From Cytophagales bacterium (GTDB lineage: Bacteria; Bacteroidota; Bacteroidia; Cytophagales; Cyclobacteriaceae), in contig JANYHW010000181.1 in the NCBI GenBank assembly GCA_025358885.1, forward strand, positions 1-37,324: a stretch of DNA of 37,324 nt. Direction: 5' to 3'. Position numbers and translations under genes: made by a program. This document shows, piece by piece, positions 25,187 to 34,499 of this stretch; the first letter of the stretch is position 1; each line of letters opens with the position of its first letter. The notes below the pieces were generated by a model. It saw nothing but the letters and a program-made list of their open reading frames with translations, made no database searches and had not been told where the DNA came from.

Positions 25187-25217
25187 TTGGAAAGCACCAC
25201 TGTCAAACTTATATTTG
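25187..25217 (+). promoter_or_regulatory. Aldolase-accD promoter
   Basis: TTG (25187-25189), a 20-nt spacer and TATATTTG (25210-25217) fit the Bacteroidota consensus. The predicted start point near 25223 gives a leader of under 20 nt to the ATG at 25240. Confidence 0.75.
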
Positions 25218-25239
25218 CCTTCCCTTTTTAACAACAAAT

Positions 25240-26313
25240 ATGGCCAAACACAACATTGCAGAACTTCTGGGTAAGGATGCAGAATACCTGCTGAATTACA
25301 AAAGCAAAACAATTCCGAAGGAGCAGCTCCACATTCCGAACCCGGATTTTGTAAATGAAATCTTTGTCCCCTCCAACCGCACACCCCAGGTACTGCGGAG
25401 TCTTGGATCATTGTTCGATCACGGACGCCTCGCAAATACGGGGTTCATGTCCATACTCCCTGTTGACCAAGGCATAGAACACAGTGCAGGAGCTTCATTT
25501 GCAAAGAACCCTGTCTATTTTGATCCTGAAAACATTATTAAGCTTGCCATTGAAGGTGGCTGCAATGCAGTGGCTACCACCTTCGGTGCATTGGGATTTG
25601 TTTCCCGCAAGTATGCCCACAAGATTCCAATGATCGTCAAGATCAACCATAACGAGCTTCTTACCTATCCTAACAAGGCAGATCAGATCATGTTTGGTAC
25701 TGTGCGCGATGCCTGGAATCTGGGCGCTGCTGCTGTGGGTGCCACAATTTATTTCGGTTCCGACAACTCCACCCGTCAGATCATAGAAGTTGCAAAGGCT
25801 TTTGAAGAGGCCCACCAATTGGGAATGGCTACTATTCTATGGTGCTACACGAGGAACAATGCATTCAAAAAGGATGGTGTCGATTACCACACGTCGGCTG
25901 ACTTGACCGGGCAGGCCAATCACCTTGGTGTAACTATTCAGGCGGATATCATAAAGCAAAAGCTGCCCACCAACAATGGTGGTTTCAAGGCCCTGAACAC
26001 GGGCGGCAGCAGCTACGGAAAGTTGGATGAACGCATCTACACCGAACTTACCACCGATCACCCGATTGATTTGTGCAGGTACCAGGTGATCAACTGTTTC
26101 ATGGGTCGCGCCGGATTAATTAACTCCGGTGGTGAATCCAAAGGGGCAAGCGATTTGGTGGATGCTGTGACGACCGCTGTGGTTAACAAACGAGCCGGTG
26201 GCATGGGGTTAATCTCCGGACGTAAGGCATTTCAGCGCCCCATGAAGGAAGGCGTCGATATTCTGAACGCCATCCAGGATGTTTATCTTGACAAAAGTAT
26301 TACCGTAGCATAA
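25240..26313 (+). CDS. fbaB: Fructose-bisphosphate aldolase, class I (DhnA/FbaB type)
   Basis: The 357-residue protein matches the archaeal-type class I aldolase family represented by E. coli Fba[21 protein letters not shown] near residues 68-87, [34 protein letters not shown], and the C-terminal [16 protein letters not shown] region that binds phosphate. It interconverts fructose-1,6-bisphosphate with glyceraldehyde-3-phosphate and dihydroxyacetone phosphate using a Schiff-base lysine, without a metal. I did not fix the Schiff-base Lys with certainty; a candidate is in ADIIKQKLP. It has its own promoter and precedes accD by 26 nt, suggesting co-transcription of a glycolytic enzyme with fatty-acid synthesis. 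Confidence 0.93.
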   Translation: MAKHNIAELLGKDAEYLLNYKSKTIPKEQLHIPNPDFVNEIFVPSNRTPQVLRSLGSLFDHGRLANTGFMSILPVDQGIEHSAGASFAKNPVYFDPENIIKLAIEGGCNAVATTFGALGFVSRKYAHKIPMIVKINHNELLTYPNKADQIMFGTVRDAWNLGAAAVGATIYFGSDNSTRQIIEVAKAFEEAHQLGMATILWCYTRNNAFKKDGVDYHTSADLTGQANHLGVTIQADIIKQKLPTNNGGFKALNTGGSSYGKLDERIYTELTTDHPIDLCRYQVINCFMGRAGLINSGGESKGASDLVDAVTTAVVNKRAGGMGLISGRKAFQRPMKEGVDILNAIQDVYLDKSITVA

Positions 26314-26339
26314 ACCGCACCTCACCAAGAAATCCATAC

Positions 26340-27182
26340 ATGCCCTGGTTTAAGCGTACCGACAAAGGAATACTCACCCCCACTGAAGCCAAACGGGAAG
26401 TTCCTGACGGACTTTGGTTCAAGTCACCCAGCGGAAAAATTGTCCACACGCGTGAGCTCAAGAACAATGCCTATGTGGTTCCGGAAGAAGAGTATCACGT
26501 CAAAATAGGCTCGCGTGAGTATTTCGAAATTCTGTTTGACAACAACCAGTTTACGGAACTCGATGAAAAAATGGAGTCGGGTGACCCGCTGAAATTTGTC
26601 GACACCAAACCGTATCCTAAACGCATCAAAGAATCCCAGGCCAAAACAGAATTGAAAGATGCCGTTCGGACTGCATATGGAAAAATGAATGAGCGTGACG
26701 TTGTCATTGCTTGTATGGATTTCATCTTTATCGGAGGCTCAATGGGTTCGGTGGTGGGCGAAAAGATTGCCCGTGCCATGGACCACAGTCTGAAGCATAA
26801 GGTTCCCTTGCTGATGATCTCACGATCCGGCGGCGCCCGGATGATGGAGGCGGGATTATCCCTAATGCAAATGGCGAAGACCTCCGCTAAGATTGCCTTG
26901 TTGGATGAGGCCAGAATTCCCTACATCTCTCTTCTTACTGATCCCACCACCGGAGGTGTTACGGCATCCTATGCCATGCTTGGAGATTTCAATATTGCAG
27001 AGCCTGGCTCCCTCATTGGTTTTGCGGGTCCTCGGGTGATCCGTGAAACGATAGGAAAAGATTTGCCTCCAGGCTTTCAAAGTGCAGAATTCGTTCTGGA
27101 ACATGGATTCCTCGACTTCATTGTTGACCGCCGGAATCTGAAGAGCAGACTATCCATTCTCCTTAAGATGCTGGAACCCTAG
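26340..27182 (+). CDS. accD: Acetyl-CoA carboxylase carboxyltransferase subunit beta, without zinc-ribbon cysteines
   Basis: The 280-residue protein has a complete carboxyltransferase beta domain: [17 protein letters not shown] near residues 130-146, [19 protein letters not shown] near 160-178, [16 protein letters not shown] near 201-216, and [14 protein letters not shown]. With AccA it transfers the carboxyl group from biotin to acetyl-CoA to make malonyl-CoA. The N-terminus aligns with the usual zinc ribbon ([20 protein letters not shown], then YVVPEEEYH), but all four expected Cys are replaced. No Cys occurs in the first 100 residues. Since the zinc ribbon in E. coli AccD is implicated in nucleic-acid binding, that function is presumably absent. 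I recall similar Cys-free AccD in flavobacteria, so this is probably a lineage trait. Confidence 0.94.
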   Translation: MPWFKRTDKGILTPTEAKREVPDGLWFKSPSGKIVHTRELKNNAYVVPEEEYHVKIGSREYFEILFDNNQFTELDEKMESGDPLKFVDTKPYPKRIKESQAKTELKDAVRTAYGKMNERDVVIACMDFIFIGGSMGSVVGEKIARAMDHSLKHKVPLLMISRSGGARMMEAGLSLMQMAKTSAKIALLDEARIPYISLLTDPTTGGVTASYAMLGDFNIAEPGSLIGFAGPRVIRETIGKDLPPGFQSAEFVLEHGFLDFIVDRRNLKSRLSILLKMLEP

Positions 27183-27312
27183 CCGTCCGGCTACGAACGG
27201 TACTATCCCCATTTCGGACAAAGTTCCTCAGCCGACCCCACAATATGGACCACTGAAGGTGCATTTTGATGGCACAGGGATTGCCATTCCAATGGGTCAA
27301 TAACCCAATACC

Positions 27313-29757
27313 ATGTTTCAAAACTTTATAAAGGTCGCATTGCGCAGCCTTCTCAAGCAACGGACCTATTCCATTATCAATATCCTGGGACTCTCTGTTG
27401 GCATTGCCAGTGCGCTGCTAATCGCTCTCTATGTCCAGAATGAATTTTCCTATGACAAATTCTTCGAAAATGCCGATCACATCTATAAAGTTGCGCTGGA
27501 GAGGAAATATCCAAATCACTCTACCAATTACGCCGTTGTTCCTCATTCGTACAGTGAGGCGTTTGCCCATGACTTACCTGAAGTTAAACAGGTTACCCGG
27601 CTGACCGCCCCAGACAACAATGTGCTGGTGACCTATAAAAACGCTGCCGGAGAAGCGAAGATATTCGAGGAGAATTTTATCTCGCTCGCTGATTCAAATT
27701 TTTTCATCTTCTTCCATATTCCCTTCATCAAGGGAAATCCTGCGGATGCTTTGAAAAACATCAATGACGTGGTAATCACGGAAACAACTGCCATTCGATA
27801 TTTTGGTTCCGAAGACCCCATGGGGAAAACCATTGAATACTTTGGTCGTTCCTTCAAAGTGACAGGAGTTTGCAAAGACCTGCCGGAGAACACGCACTTC
27901 TGCTTCGATTTCGTGTCGCCCCTATACGGACAGGATTTCTTCAAAAGAGAAAATTATACAGGCTTTTCTACCCACATGTACGTTGAGTTAAATCCGGGAG
28001 CCAATTACAAAGCAGTAGAATCCAAGATCCCCCAGCTTGTGGATACTTACGCCGCCGCACAAATAGAACGAAATCTTGGCAAGTCCTGGGCCGAATACAA
28101 GAAGGAAGGCAATGGTTATCGATATTTTCTGCAACCCCTTGCGACTGTGCACCTGGATCCTACAAACATCGAAGCCAAGATGGAGCCGGGAGGCAACATC
28201 AGTTTCATGTACTTCCTCATCACTGTAGCCGTTCTGCTGGTGGCCATTGCCTGCATCAATTTCATGAACCTGGCGACTGCAAGGTCCGCAGAACGCGCCA
28301 GGGAAGTCGGAGTACGCAAAACGATGGGCTCCCAAAGAAATCAACTGATTGCCCAGTTCCTTTCTGAAGCCATTCTATTAAGTACGATAGCTACGGGGAT
28401 TGCCTTGTTGATCATCCAGATAGCATTGCCCGCCTTCAACCAACTTACCGAGAAACAACTTGTGCTTAACCTTGATCCATCATTGATTCTTGGACTCTTT
28501 GCCCTTGCGTTACTCATCGGGTTTCTGGCCGGATCCTACCCTGCCTTTGTTCTATCTGCCTTCAACCCGGTAGAGGTGATGAAGGGTACGTTCACCTCCA
28601 GCAAGAAAGGGGCTTGGCTTCGAAGTGGTCTTGTTATTTTTCAATTCACCATATCCGTTGTTCTTATCGTGGGTACCCTGGTAGTGCAGCGGCAGATGCG
28701 GTACCTGCAAACTAAATCGCTTGGCTTCGACAAGGAACAAATGCTGGTGATGGAAAGGGCATTCACCATTACTGCTCAACAAGCAAAGACCCTGATAGAA
28801 GAAGTAAAAAAATTGCCGGAAGTTATCACTGCTGCTGGATCGGCTTCATTGCCGGGACGCGAAGGTGACTTTTTCGGAACTTTCTTTCAACCTGAAGGTT
28901 CATCTGAAATCCTGACGGTCAAAACCATGGTTGTCGCTGATGACCTGGTTGAAACACTCGGCATGGAACTTATTGAAGGGAGATTTTTTTCACAAGACAC
29001 CAAGGACTCCTTGAATATTCTGCTGAATGAATCGGCGGTGAAGACCATGGGGTTGAAAAATCCCATCGGACTGAAATTGGCAAATGTGCAGCAAACCCCG
29101 AACGGCAACATCAGGGTTTACTATACCGTTGTTGGCATAGTCAAGGACTTTAACTTTCAGTCTCTTCGTGATCAGATCACTCCATTGGTTATTCAAAGCT
29201 CAGAACTATTTGGAGGCAACATTGCCTATCTCATGGCCCGTATTAAACCAGGTCAATACGAATCGGCAATCACATCCATCCAGAGCCTGTGGAAAAAGAT
29301 TGCCCCCGAACAACCGTTTCGCTATTTGTTCCTTGATCAAAATTTTGAAGCCCAGTACAAATCAGAAGCTCAGGCAGGAAAACTTTTTGCTGTATTTGCA
29401 GGGCTTGCCATATTGGTGGCTTGCGTAGGGCTGTTTGGTTTGTCTGCTTACACGGCCCATTTGCGGACCAAAGAAATTGGTATCAGGAAAGTGATGGGGG
29501 CCACGGTCGGTGTCGTGGTGATCCTTCTTGCCAGGGACTTCACCAAAATGGTATTCATCGCCTTTGTTATCGCGGTGCCCGCGTCGTGGTATATGATGAG
29601 GGGATGGCTGGAAGCATTTGCCTACAGAATCGATCTATCCGTTGGCGTGTTTCTGATTGCCGGCGGACTGACGCTGCTGATTGCCTGGATTACCGTGAGT
29701 TTCCAAACCATAAAAGCCGCCATTGTCAATCCTGTCAAGTCCTTGCGCTCCGAATAA
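27313..29757 (+). CDS. FtsX/MacB-like ABC transporter permease (paralogue 3)
   Basis: This 814-residue protein has the same layout as the two minus-strand permeases: start MFQNFIKVALRSLLKQRTYS, one membrane helix, a periplasmic MacB-like domain (about 50-280), three helices with RSAERAREVGVRKTMGSQRNQ near 320-340, a second periplasmic domain, and a closing FtsX module with TKEIGIRKVMGATVG ending NPVKSLRSE. No ATPase partner is adjacent. The 130 bp upstream holds no TAnnTTTG element, only a short TAGCC/GGCTA hairpin just after accD without a T-run, so read-through from the aldolase-accD promoter is possible. A strong terminator follows at 29791. Substrate unknown. Confidence 0.88.
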   Translation: MFQNFIKVALRSLLKQRTYSIINILGLSVGIASALLIALYVQNEFSYDKFFENADHIYKVALERKYPNHSTNYAVVPHSYSEAFAHDLPEVKQVTRLTAPDNNVLVTYKNAAGEAKIFEENFISLADSNFFIFFHIPFIKGNPADALKNINDVVITETTAIRYFGSEDPMGKTIEYFGRSFKVTGVCKDLPENTHFCFDFVSPLYGQDFFKRENYTGFSTHMYVELNPGANYKAVESKIPQLVDTYAAAQIERNLGKSWAEYKKEGNGYRYFLQPLATVHLDPTNIEAKMEPGGNISFMYFLITVAVLLVAIACINFMNLATARSAERAREVGVRKTMGSQRNQLIAQFLSEAILLSTIATGIALLIIQIALPAFNQLTEKQLVLNLDPSLILGLFALALLIGFLAGSYPAFVLSAFNPVEVMKGTFTSSKKGAWLRSGLVIFQFTISVVLIVGTLVVQRQMRYLQTKSLGFDKEQMLVMERAFTITAQQAKTLIEEVKKLPEVITAAGSASLPGREGDFFGTFFQPEGSSEILTVKTMVVADDLVETLGMELIEGRFFSQDTKDSLNILLNESAVKTMGLKNPIGLKLANVQQTPNGNIRVYYTVVGIVKDFNFQSLRDQITPLVIQSSELFGGNIAYLMARIKPGQYESAITSIQSLWKKIAPEQPFRYLFLDQNFEAQYKSEAQAGKLFAVFAGLAILVACVGLFGLSAYTAHLRTKEIGIRKVMGATVGVVVILLARDFTKMVFIAFVIAVPASWYMMRGWLEAFAYRIDLSVGVFLIAGGLTLLIAWITVSFQTIKAAIVNPVKSLRSE

Positions 29758-29790
29758 CATTTGACCACCTCTTCATCCCAATTCAAAACA

Positions 29791-29823
29791 AAAAAGGCAC
29801 CCGGATGGTCCGAGTGCCTTTTT
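29791..29823. terminator. Bidirectional terminator between permease 3 and rpmA
   Basis: AAAAAGGCAC (29791-29800) pairs with GTGCCTTTTT (29814-29823), with an inner CGGA/TCCG helix after one mismatch. A-run on one side and T-run on the other let it work for the plus-strand permease and the minus-strand rplU-rpmA unit. Confidence 0.85.
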
Positions 29824-29847
29824 GATGGGTTGAATAAAATCAGATGA

Positions 29848-30105
29848 CTATGCTTCGGCTACAACAGAAACAAACGACTTGTCTGCTTTTCCCTTCTTAA
29901 ACAATACGGTACCTGCCGCCAGGGCAAACAAGGTGTGATCCTTTCCGATACCGACATTTCTACCGGGGTGGTGCCTGGTGCCGCGCTGGCGCACGATGAT
30001 ATTGCCTGCAATTACTTTTTGGCCTCCGAACACTTTGATGCCAAGTCGCTTGCTTTCTGATTCGCGGCCGTTCTTTACTTTACCTTCACCTTTCTTGTGT
30101 GCCAT
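29848..30105 (-). CDS. rpmA: 50S ribosomal protein L27
   Basis: The 85-residue protein matches L27: [20 protein letters not shown] at the N-terminus, then [19 protein letters not shown] and [18 protein letters not shown]. The N-terminus reaches toward the peptidyl-transferase centre. It starts with MAHKKG, so no Firmicutes-type cleaved N-terminal extension is present. It is second in the rplU-rpmA unit, 21 nt after rplU. Confidence 0.96.
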   Translation of the reverse strand: MAHKKGEGKVKNGRESESKRLGIKVFGGQKVIAGNIIVRQRGTRHHPGRNVGIGKDHTLFALAAGTVLFKKGKADKSFVSVVAEA

Positions 30106-30126
30106 AACCTATTACTTTTCTATGAT

Positions 30127-30435
30127 TTATCCGATGCTCTCAATTTGCACTTTCGTGAACTGTTCCCGGTGACCATTCTTCACCGCGTAGCCCTTACGAC
30201 GCTTTTTCTTGAAGACAATCACTTTATTGTCCTTCACGTGCCCCAGCACTTTCCCTGAAATCCTGACCCCCTTGATTGTGGGCGTGCCGATCTGTACGGT
30301 GCCATTGTTATCCAGTAGCAACACTTTATCAAACTGAACTGAATCGCCCTCCTTGGCCTCTAAACGAGGAGTATACAAATACTGGTCCTTTTCGACTTTG
30401 AATTGCTTACCAGCGATATCCACTACAGCGTACAT
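30127..30435 (-). CDS. rplU: 50S ribosomal protein L21
   Basis: The 102-residue protein matches L21: MYAVVDIAGKQFKVEKDQYL at the start, KVLLLDNNGTVQIGTP in the middle, and VIVFKKKRRKGYAVKNGHRE near the end. The ATG at 30435 is used. The frame stays open 150 nt further upstream, but that stretch contains the promoter and lacks homology, so it is not translated. L21 binds 23S rRNA domain V. It forms a unit with rpmA. Confidence 0.95.
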   Translation of the reverse strand: MYAVVDIAGKQFKVEKDQYLYTPRLEAKEGDSVQFDKVLLLDNNGTVQIGTPTIKGVRISGKVLGHVKDNKVIVFKKKRRKGYAVKNGHREQFTKVQIESIG

Positions 30436-30460
30436 GACAGTTGGTTTTAAAAATGGACTG

Positions 30461-30491
30461 CAAAGATAGAATACTGACCCTAAAAAACCAA
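30461..30491 (-). promoter_or_regulatory. rplU-rpmA promoter
   Basis: On the minus strand, TTG (30491-30489), a 20-nt spacer and TATCTTTG (30468-30461) match the Bacteroidota consensus. The -7 box ends 25 nt upstream of the rplU ATG, which also confirms that start. Confidence 0.75.
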
Positions 30492-30913
30492 TAAACCCCT
30501 CAAAGTTGATCAAAAAGCTCAAAAATCGGGTTTTTAGGACGGACTGGGATGGGCCACTTTTCCAAGGGACGGAAGAGCCCGGCAACGAGGTGCGGGACAG
30601 TTCAAAGCATTACCGCAAGGGGTCAATTCATCCTAATTTTTTGCATTAATTTTTTTATAATAATTATCATTTGAGTCTTCACTTTTCAGAAGGGGGATAA
30701 GTGTATGAGAATGAAATGCTTTCAAATTTCTGAATGACAACCGTCCCGGAGGTCGCCTGCTTTGTGGGGAAACCCTCCTTTGATTTATATCGCCCATTGT
30801 GAATATTTGTTGTCCCCGCTATTTATTGAACACTTTACCTCACATGGTGAGTGGAAAGTCGTCCTCTAAAAATATCGGCGAATGATTGACACCCCTTACT
30901 AAAATAGTGTACT
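30492..30913. other. Non-coding region between divergent rplU and nrdB
   Basis: This gap of about 420 bp has no ORF with credible coding features. It holds an A/T-rich block at about 30635-30670 and a candidate nrdB promoter at 30780-30809. A small hairpin CTCAC-ATG-GTGAG lies at 30839-30851, and an 11-nt palindrome ACTA-AAA-TAGT at 30898-30908, just upstream of the nrdB ATG. I saw no recognisable riboswitch, tRNA or classical paired NrdR boxes. Confidence 0.5.
30780..30809 (+). promoter_or_regulatory. Candidate nrdB-nrdA promoter
   Basis: TTG (30780-30782), a 19-nt spacer and AATATTTG (30802-30809) match the Bacteroidota consensus except for the first base of the -7 box. The leader would be about 100 nt and would include the CTCAC/GTGAG hairpin. 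Confidence 0.45.
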
Positions 30914-31903
30914 ATGAGCCAGTCTTTACCCGATGAACCTATTCTGAAGGAGAACAAAGATCGATTTGTTCTTTTCCCCATCCGACACCACGACATTTGG
31001 AAATTTTATAAGCAGGCCGAAGCCAGCTTCTGGACAGCAGAAGAAATTGACCTGAGCCATGACCTCCGCGACTGGGCGAACCTCAACGATGGCGAAAAGT
31101 ACTTTGTGACCCACGTTTTGGCATTTTTTGCTGCCAGCGACGGGATCGTCAATGAGAACCTAGCCGAGCACTTCGTTGGAGAAGTGCAATACACAGAAGC
31201 CAAGTTTTTCTATGGCTTCCAGATCGCCATTGAGAACATTCATTCTGAAACCTATTCCCTCCTCATCGACACCCTTGTCAAGGATCCCAGGGAAAAGGAC
31301 AAACTCTTCCATGCCATTGAAACCATGGATTGCGTGAAGAAGAAGGCAGACTGGGCATTGCGCTGGATCGACCAGGGAAATTTTCAGGAAAGACTGGTAG
31401 CCTTTGCCGCCGTGGAGGGCATATTCTTTTCAGGGTCATTCTGTTCCATTTTCTGGTTGAAGAAACGCGGGCTCATGCCGGGTCTGAGCTTCTCCAATGA
31501 ACTCATTTCACGCGACGAAGGACTCCATTGTGACTTTGCTTGTCACCTCTACACCAAACACGTGACAAACCAACTCCCGGAGCAAAAAGTCATTGATATC
31601 ATTATGGATGCTGTGCTTATCGAAAAAGAGTTTGTCACGGATGCCTTGCCCGTGAACCTGATTGGGATGAACGCTCAGCTGATGTGCCAGTACATCGAGT
31701 TTGTGGCCGACCGGCTCCTGAATGAGCTCATCGGAAGAAAGGTGTACAATGCGACCAACCCGTTTGACTTTATGGAAATGATTTCCCTCCGTGGGAAGAC
31801 GAATTTCTTTGAAAAACGCGTCGCCGAATATCAAAAGGCCGGCGTGATGAAGAGCACAGAAAAAGAAGTGGACCAAAAATTTTCTTTGAACGAAGATTTT
31901 TAA
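30914..31903 (+). CDS. nrdB: Ribonucleoside-diphosphate reductase beta subunit (class Ia R2)
   Basis: The 329-residue R2 protein has a full set of di-iron ligands: Asp76 ([13 protein letters not shown]), Glu107 and His110 ([12 protein letters not shown]), Glu167 ([12 protein letters not shown]), Glu201 and His204 ([11 protein letters not shown]). The radical Tyr114 lies four residues after His110. The [19 protein letters not shown] stretch is very like eukaryotic R2. It holds the tyrosyl radical that is passed to the alpha subunit to reduce ribonucleotides. All radical-transfer essentials seen are intact. It precedes nrdA by 54 nt on the same strand, and the order is beta before alpha. Confidence 0.96.
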   Translation: MSQSLPDEPILKENKDRFVLFPIRHHDIWKFYKQAEASFWTAEEIDLSHDLRDWANLNDGEKYFVTHVLAFFAASDGIVNENLAEHFVGEVQYTEAKFFYGFQIAIENIHSETYSLLIDTLVKDPREKDKLFHAIETMDCVKKKADWALRWIDQGNFQERLVAFAAVEGIFFSGSFCSIFWLKKRGLMPGLSFSNELISRDEGLHCDFACHLYTKHVTNQLPEQKVIDIIMDAVLIEKEFVTDALPVNLIGMNAQLMCQYIEFVADRLLNELIGRKVYNATNPFDFMEMISLRGKTNFFEKRVAEYQKAGVMKSTEKEVDQKFSLNEDF

Positions 31904-31957
31904 TTACCTTTTGAAACCATTTTTTAAACTTTTACTCACCCCAAACAACCCTCAGAA

Positions 31958-34432
31958 ATGCTCGTATTGAAGCGTGATGGACACAGAGAGTCCGTCAAGT
32001 TCGACAAAATCACCTCCCGGATCGAAAAACTCTGCTATGGCCTCGATCCAAAACTTGTCAACCCGGTAGAAGTAGCCATGAAGGTGATCAATGGCCTCTA
32101 CGATGGCGTATCTACGCATGAATTAGACAACCTGGCTGCGGAAATTTCGGCAACGATGATTACCCGACACCCGGATTTCGCCAAACTGGCTGCCCGTATT
32201 GCTGTTTCCAATCTCCACAAAACCACCAGCAAATCGTTTTCAAATACGATGAAGCGGCTGTACCAGCACGTGGATGCCAAGACTAGCCAGAATGCCCCCA
32301 TGATCTCCAAAGAGATCTGGAAAGTAATAAAGAACCACGCGGCTGAACTGGATGATGCCGTAATGTACGACCGTGATTTCAGTTACGACTATTTTGGATT
32401 TAAGACCCTTGAGCGGTCTTACCTCATGAGGATTGAAGGCAAGGTGGTCGAGCGCCCCCAGCACATGTTGATGCGCGTAGCGGTAGGCATTCACGGTGAG
32501 GACATCAAAGCAGCCATTGAAACATACGACCTGCTATCTGAAAAGTGGTTCACACACGCCACTCCAACATTATTCAACGCCGGGACACCCAAGCCACAAT
32601 TATCCTCCTGCTTCCTCCTGACAATGAAGGACGACAGCATCGACGGCATTTATGACACCCTGAAGAACTGCGCCAAGATTTCTCAATCTGCAGGCGGTAT
32701 CGGATTGAGCATTCACAATGTGAGGGCTAAAGGTTCCTATATCAAGGGGACGGGCGGAACTTCCAACGGGATCGTTCCCATGCTCCGCAACTTTGACATG
32801 ACGGCACGTTACGTCGATCAGGGTGGTGGAAAAAGGAAGGGCAGCTTTGCCATCTACCTCGAACCCTGGCACGCTGACGTATTTGATTTCCTTGATCTCA
32901 AAAAGAACCACGGCAAGGACGAGATGCGCGCCCGCGACCTCTTCTACGCCATGTGGATTCCTGATCTCTTCATGAAGCGCGTTGAAGGAAATGAAATGTG
33001 GTCACTCTTCTGTCCGAATGAAGCTCCCGGATTGGCCGACTGCTATGGAGAAGAGTTTGAACGCCTTTACGAAAAATATGAAAAGGAACGCCGTTTCCGC
33101 AAACAGATTAAGGCACAAGACCTTTGGTTTGAAATCCTCGAATCTCAAATCGAAACAGGGACACCTTATATCCTCTACAAAGACGCGGCAAACAAGAAAT
33201 CAAACCAGAAGAACCTGGGCACCATCAAGTCAAGCAATCTGTGCACAGAAATCATTGAGTACACCTCCTCGGATGAGATTGCGGTCTGTAATCTCGCCTC
33301 CATTGCGCTTCCCAAATTTGTGAACGGAGAAGGCAAGTTCGACCACCAGAAATTGTATGAGATAACAAAAGTTGCCACACGGAACCTCAACAAAGTAATC
33401 GACGTCAATTACTATCCGGTTCCCGAAGCAAAGAAATCAAACATGCGTCATCGCCCCATCGGCCTGGGGGTACAAGGTCTTGCGGATGTATTCATTGCCC
33501 TTCGCATGCCTTTCGACTCCGAAGAAGCAAGGGGTTTGAACCGCGACATTTTTGAAACAATCTATTTTGGCGCGATGGAAGCGTCCATGGAGTTGTCGAA
33601 AGAGCTTGGGCCGTATGAGACTTTCAAAGGTTCACCTGCATCAAAAGGAATATTCCAGTTTGATATGTGGGGAGTCACCCCTAATTCGGGTCGCTGGAAC
33701 TGGGAACAGCTCAAGCGTGAGGTAAAGCAGCATGGCGCCCGGAATTCCCTGCTGGTTGCTCCAATGCCTACTGCGTCCACTTCTCAAATCCTGGGTAACA
33801 ATGAGTGTTTCGAGCCATACACATCGAACATATATACCCGCCGCACCCTTTCCGGCGAATTCATTGTGGTCAACAAGCACCTGATGAAGGATCTCATGAG
33901 TGCCGGGCTCTGGAGTGATGGCATGCGCCAGAAACTAATTGGCGCCAATGGATCAATCCAGTCGATTCCTGAAATTCCCCAGAACATCAAGGACATCTAT
34001 AAGACGGTTTGGGAAATCTCACAAAAGGCAATTATAGACATGTCTGCCGACCGCGGCGCATACATCTGCCAGTCGCAAAGTCTGAATATTCACATCACGA
34101 ATCCAAACTTTGGCAAGCTTACCTCCATGCATTTCTACGCCTGGAAAAAAGGCCTAAAGACGGGAATGTATTATCTGCGCTCCACTGCAGCTGCCGATGC
34201 AATCAAGTTCACACTTGACAAGTCAGCGATGCAGCAACCGGCTGCAGAAGCCATGGGACCTGCCATCCTCGAGCCTGCCCTGGCCCAGGTCATAGTTGCT
34301 CCGGTGTTGCTGGAAGCCCAGCAAGCCATACAATACGAGTCACAGCCATCCCTCGCTGATTATGATCAGAAGCGTGCCGACATGGCCTGCTCCCTGGACA
34401 ACCCGGATGCCTGTGAGGCTTGCGGCAGTTGA
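31958..34432 (+). CDS. nrdA: Ribonucleoside-diphosphate reductase alpha subunit (class Ia R1)
   Basis: The 824-residue R1 protein has an N-terminal ATP-cone (residues 1 to about 95, [17 protein letters not shown]), which allows dATP feedback inhibition. It then has the ten-stranded barrel with the redox Cys pair Cys218 ([12 protein letters not shown]) and Cys444 ([11 protein letters not shown]), and the active-site trio Asn427-Cys429-Glu431 (NLCTEI). The end carries the shuttle Cys819/Cys822 (ACEACGS), which is reduced by thioredoxin or glutaredoxin. A low-complexity Ala/Pro/Gln-rich linker (about 755-805) precedes it, making the tail longer than in E. coli. The gene is followed by a strong terminator. 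Confidence 0.97.
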   Translation: MLVLKRDGHRESVKFDKITSRIEKLCYGLDPKLVNPVEVAMKVINGLYDGVSTHELDNLAAEISATMITRHPDFAKLAARIAVSNLHKTTSKSFSNTMKRLYQHVDAKTSQNAPMISKEIWKVIKNHAAELDDAVMYDRDFSYDYFGFKTLERSYLMRIEGKVVERPQHMLMRVAVGIHGEDIKAAIETYDLLSEKWFTHATPTLFNAGTPKPQLSSCFLLTMKDDSIDGIYDTLKNCAKISQSAGGIGLSIHNVRAKGSYIKGTGGTSNGIVPMLRNFDMTARYVDQGGGKRKGSFAIYLEPWHADVFDFLDLKKNHGKDEMRARDLFYAMWIPDLFMKRVEGNEMWSLFCPNEAPGLADCYGEEFERLYEKYEKERRFRKQIKAQDLWFEILESQIETGTPYILYKDAANKKSNQKNLGTIKSSNLCTEIIEYTSSDEIAVCNLASIALPKFVNGEGKFDHQKLYEITKVATRNLNKVIDVNYYPVPEAKKSNMRHRPIGLGVQGLADVFIALRMPFDSEEARGLNRDIFETIYFGAMEASMELSKELGPYETFKGSPASKGIFQFDMWGVTPNSGRWNWEQLKREVKQHGARNSLLVAPMPTASTSQILGNNECFEPYTSNIYTRRTLSGEFIVVNKHLMKDLMSAGLWSDGMRQKLIGANGSIQSIPEIPQNIKDIYKTVWEISQKAIIDMSADRGAYICQSQSLNIHITNPNFGKLTSMHFYAWKKGLKTGMYYLRSTAAADAIKFTLDKSAMQQPAAEAMGPAILEPALAQVIVAPVLLEAQQAIQYESQPSLADYDQKRADMACSLDNPDACEACGS

Positions 34433-34447
34433 TCATGTGTATCTCAA

Positions 34448-34477
34448 AAAAAGCCCCAGAGGAATCTGGGGCTTTTT
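34448..34477. terminator. Bidirectional terminator between nrdA and the DUF5723 gene
   Basis: A 13-bp perfect stem AAAAAGCCCCAGA / TCTGGGGCTTTTT encloses a GGAA tetraloop. A-runs and T-runs flank it, so it can stop transcription from both sides of these convergent genes. Confidence 0.92.
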
Positions 34478-34499
34478 ACTTTTCTGACGTCGTGCAATC

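Noticed and set aside
27180-27193. Terminator after accD (TAGCC/GGCTA hairpin)
   Set aside because: The stem is only 5 bp and no T-run follows.
30436-30585. In-frame upstream extension of rplU by 50 codons
   Set aside because: The stretch contains the rplU promoter (TTG-N20-TATCTTTG), and L21 homology begins at the ATG at 30435.
30898-30908. NrdR box upstream of nrdB
   Set aside because: Only an 11-nt palindrome is present. The 16-bp consensus and the usual tandem pair with helical spacing are missing.
31904-31957. Promoter between nrdB and nrdA (TACCTTTTG)
   Set aside because: One base too long for TAnnTTTG, and no -33 element; the two genes are more simply one operon.
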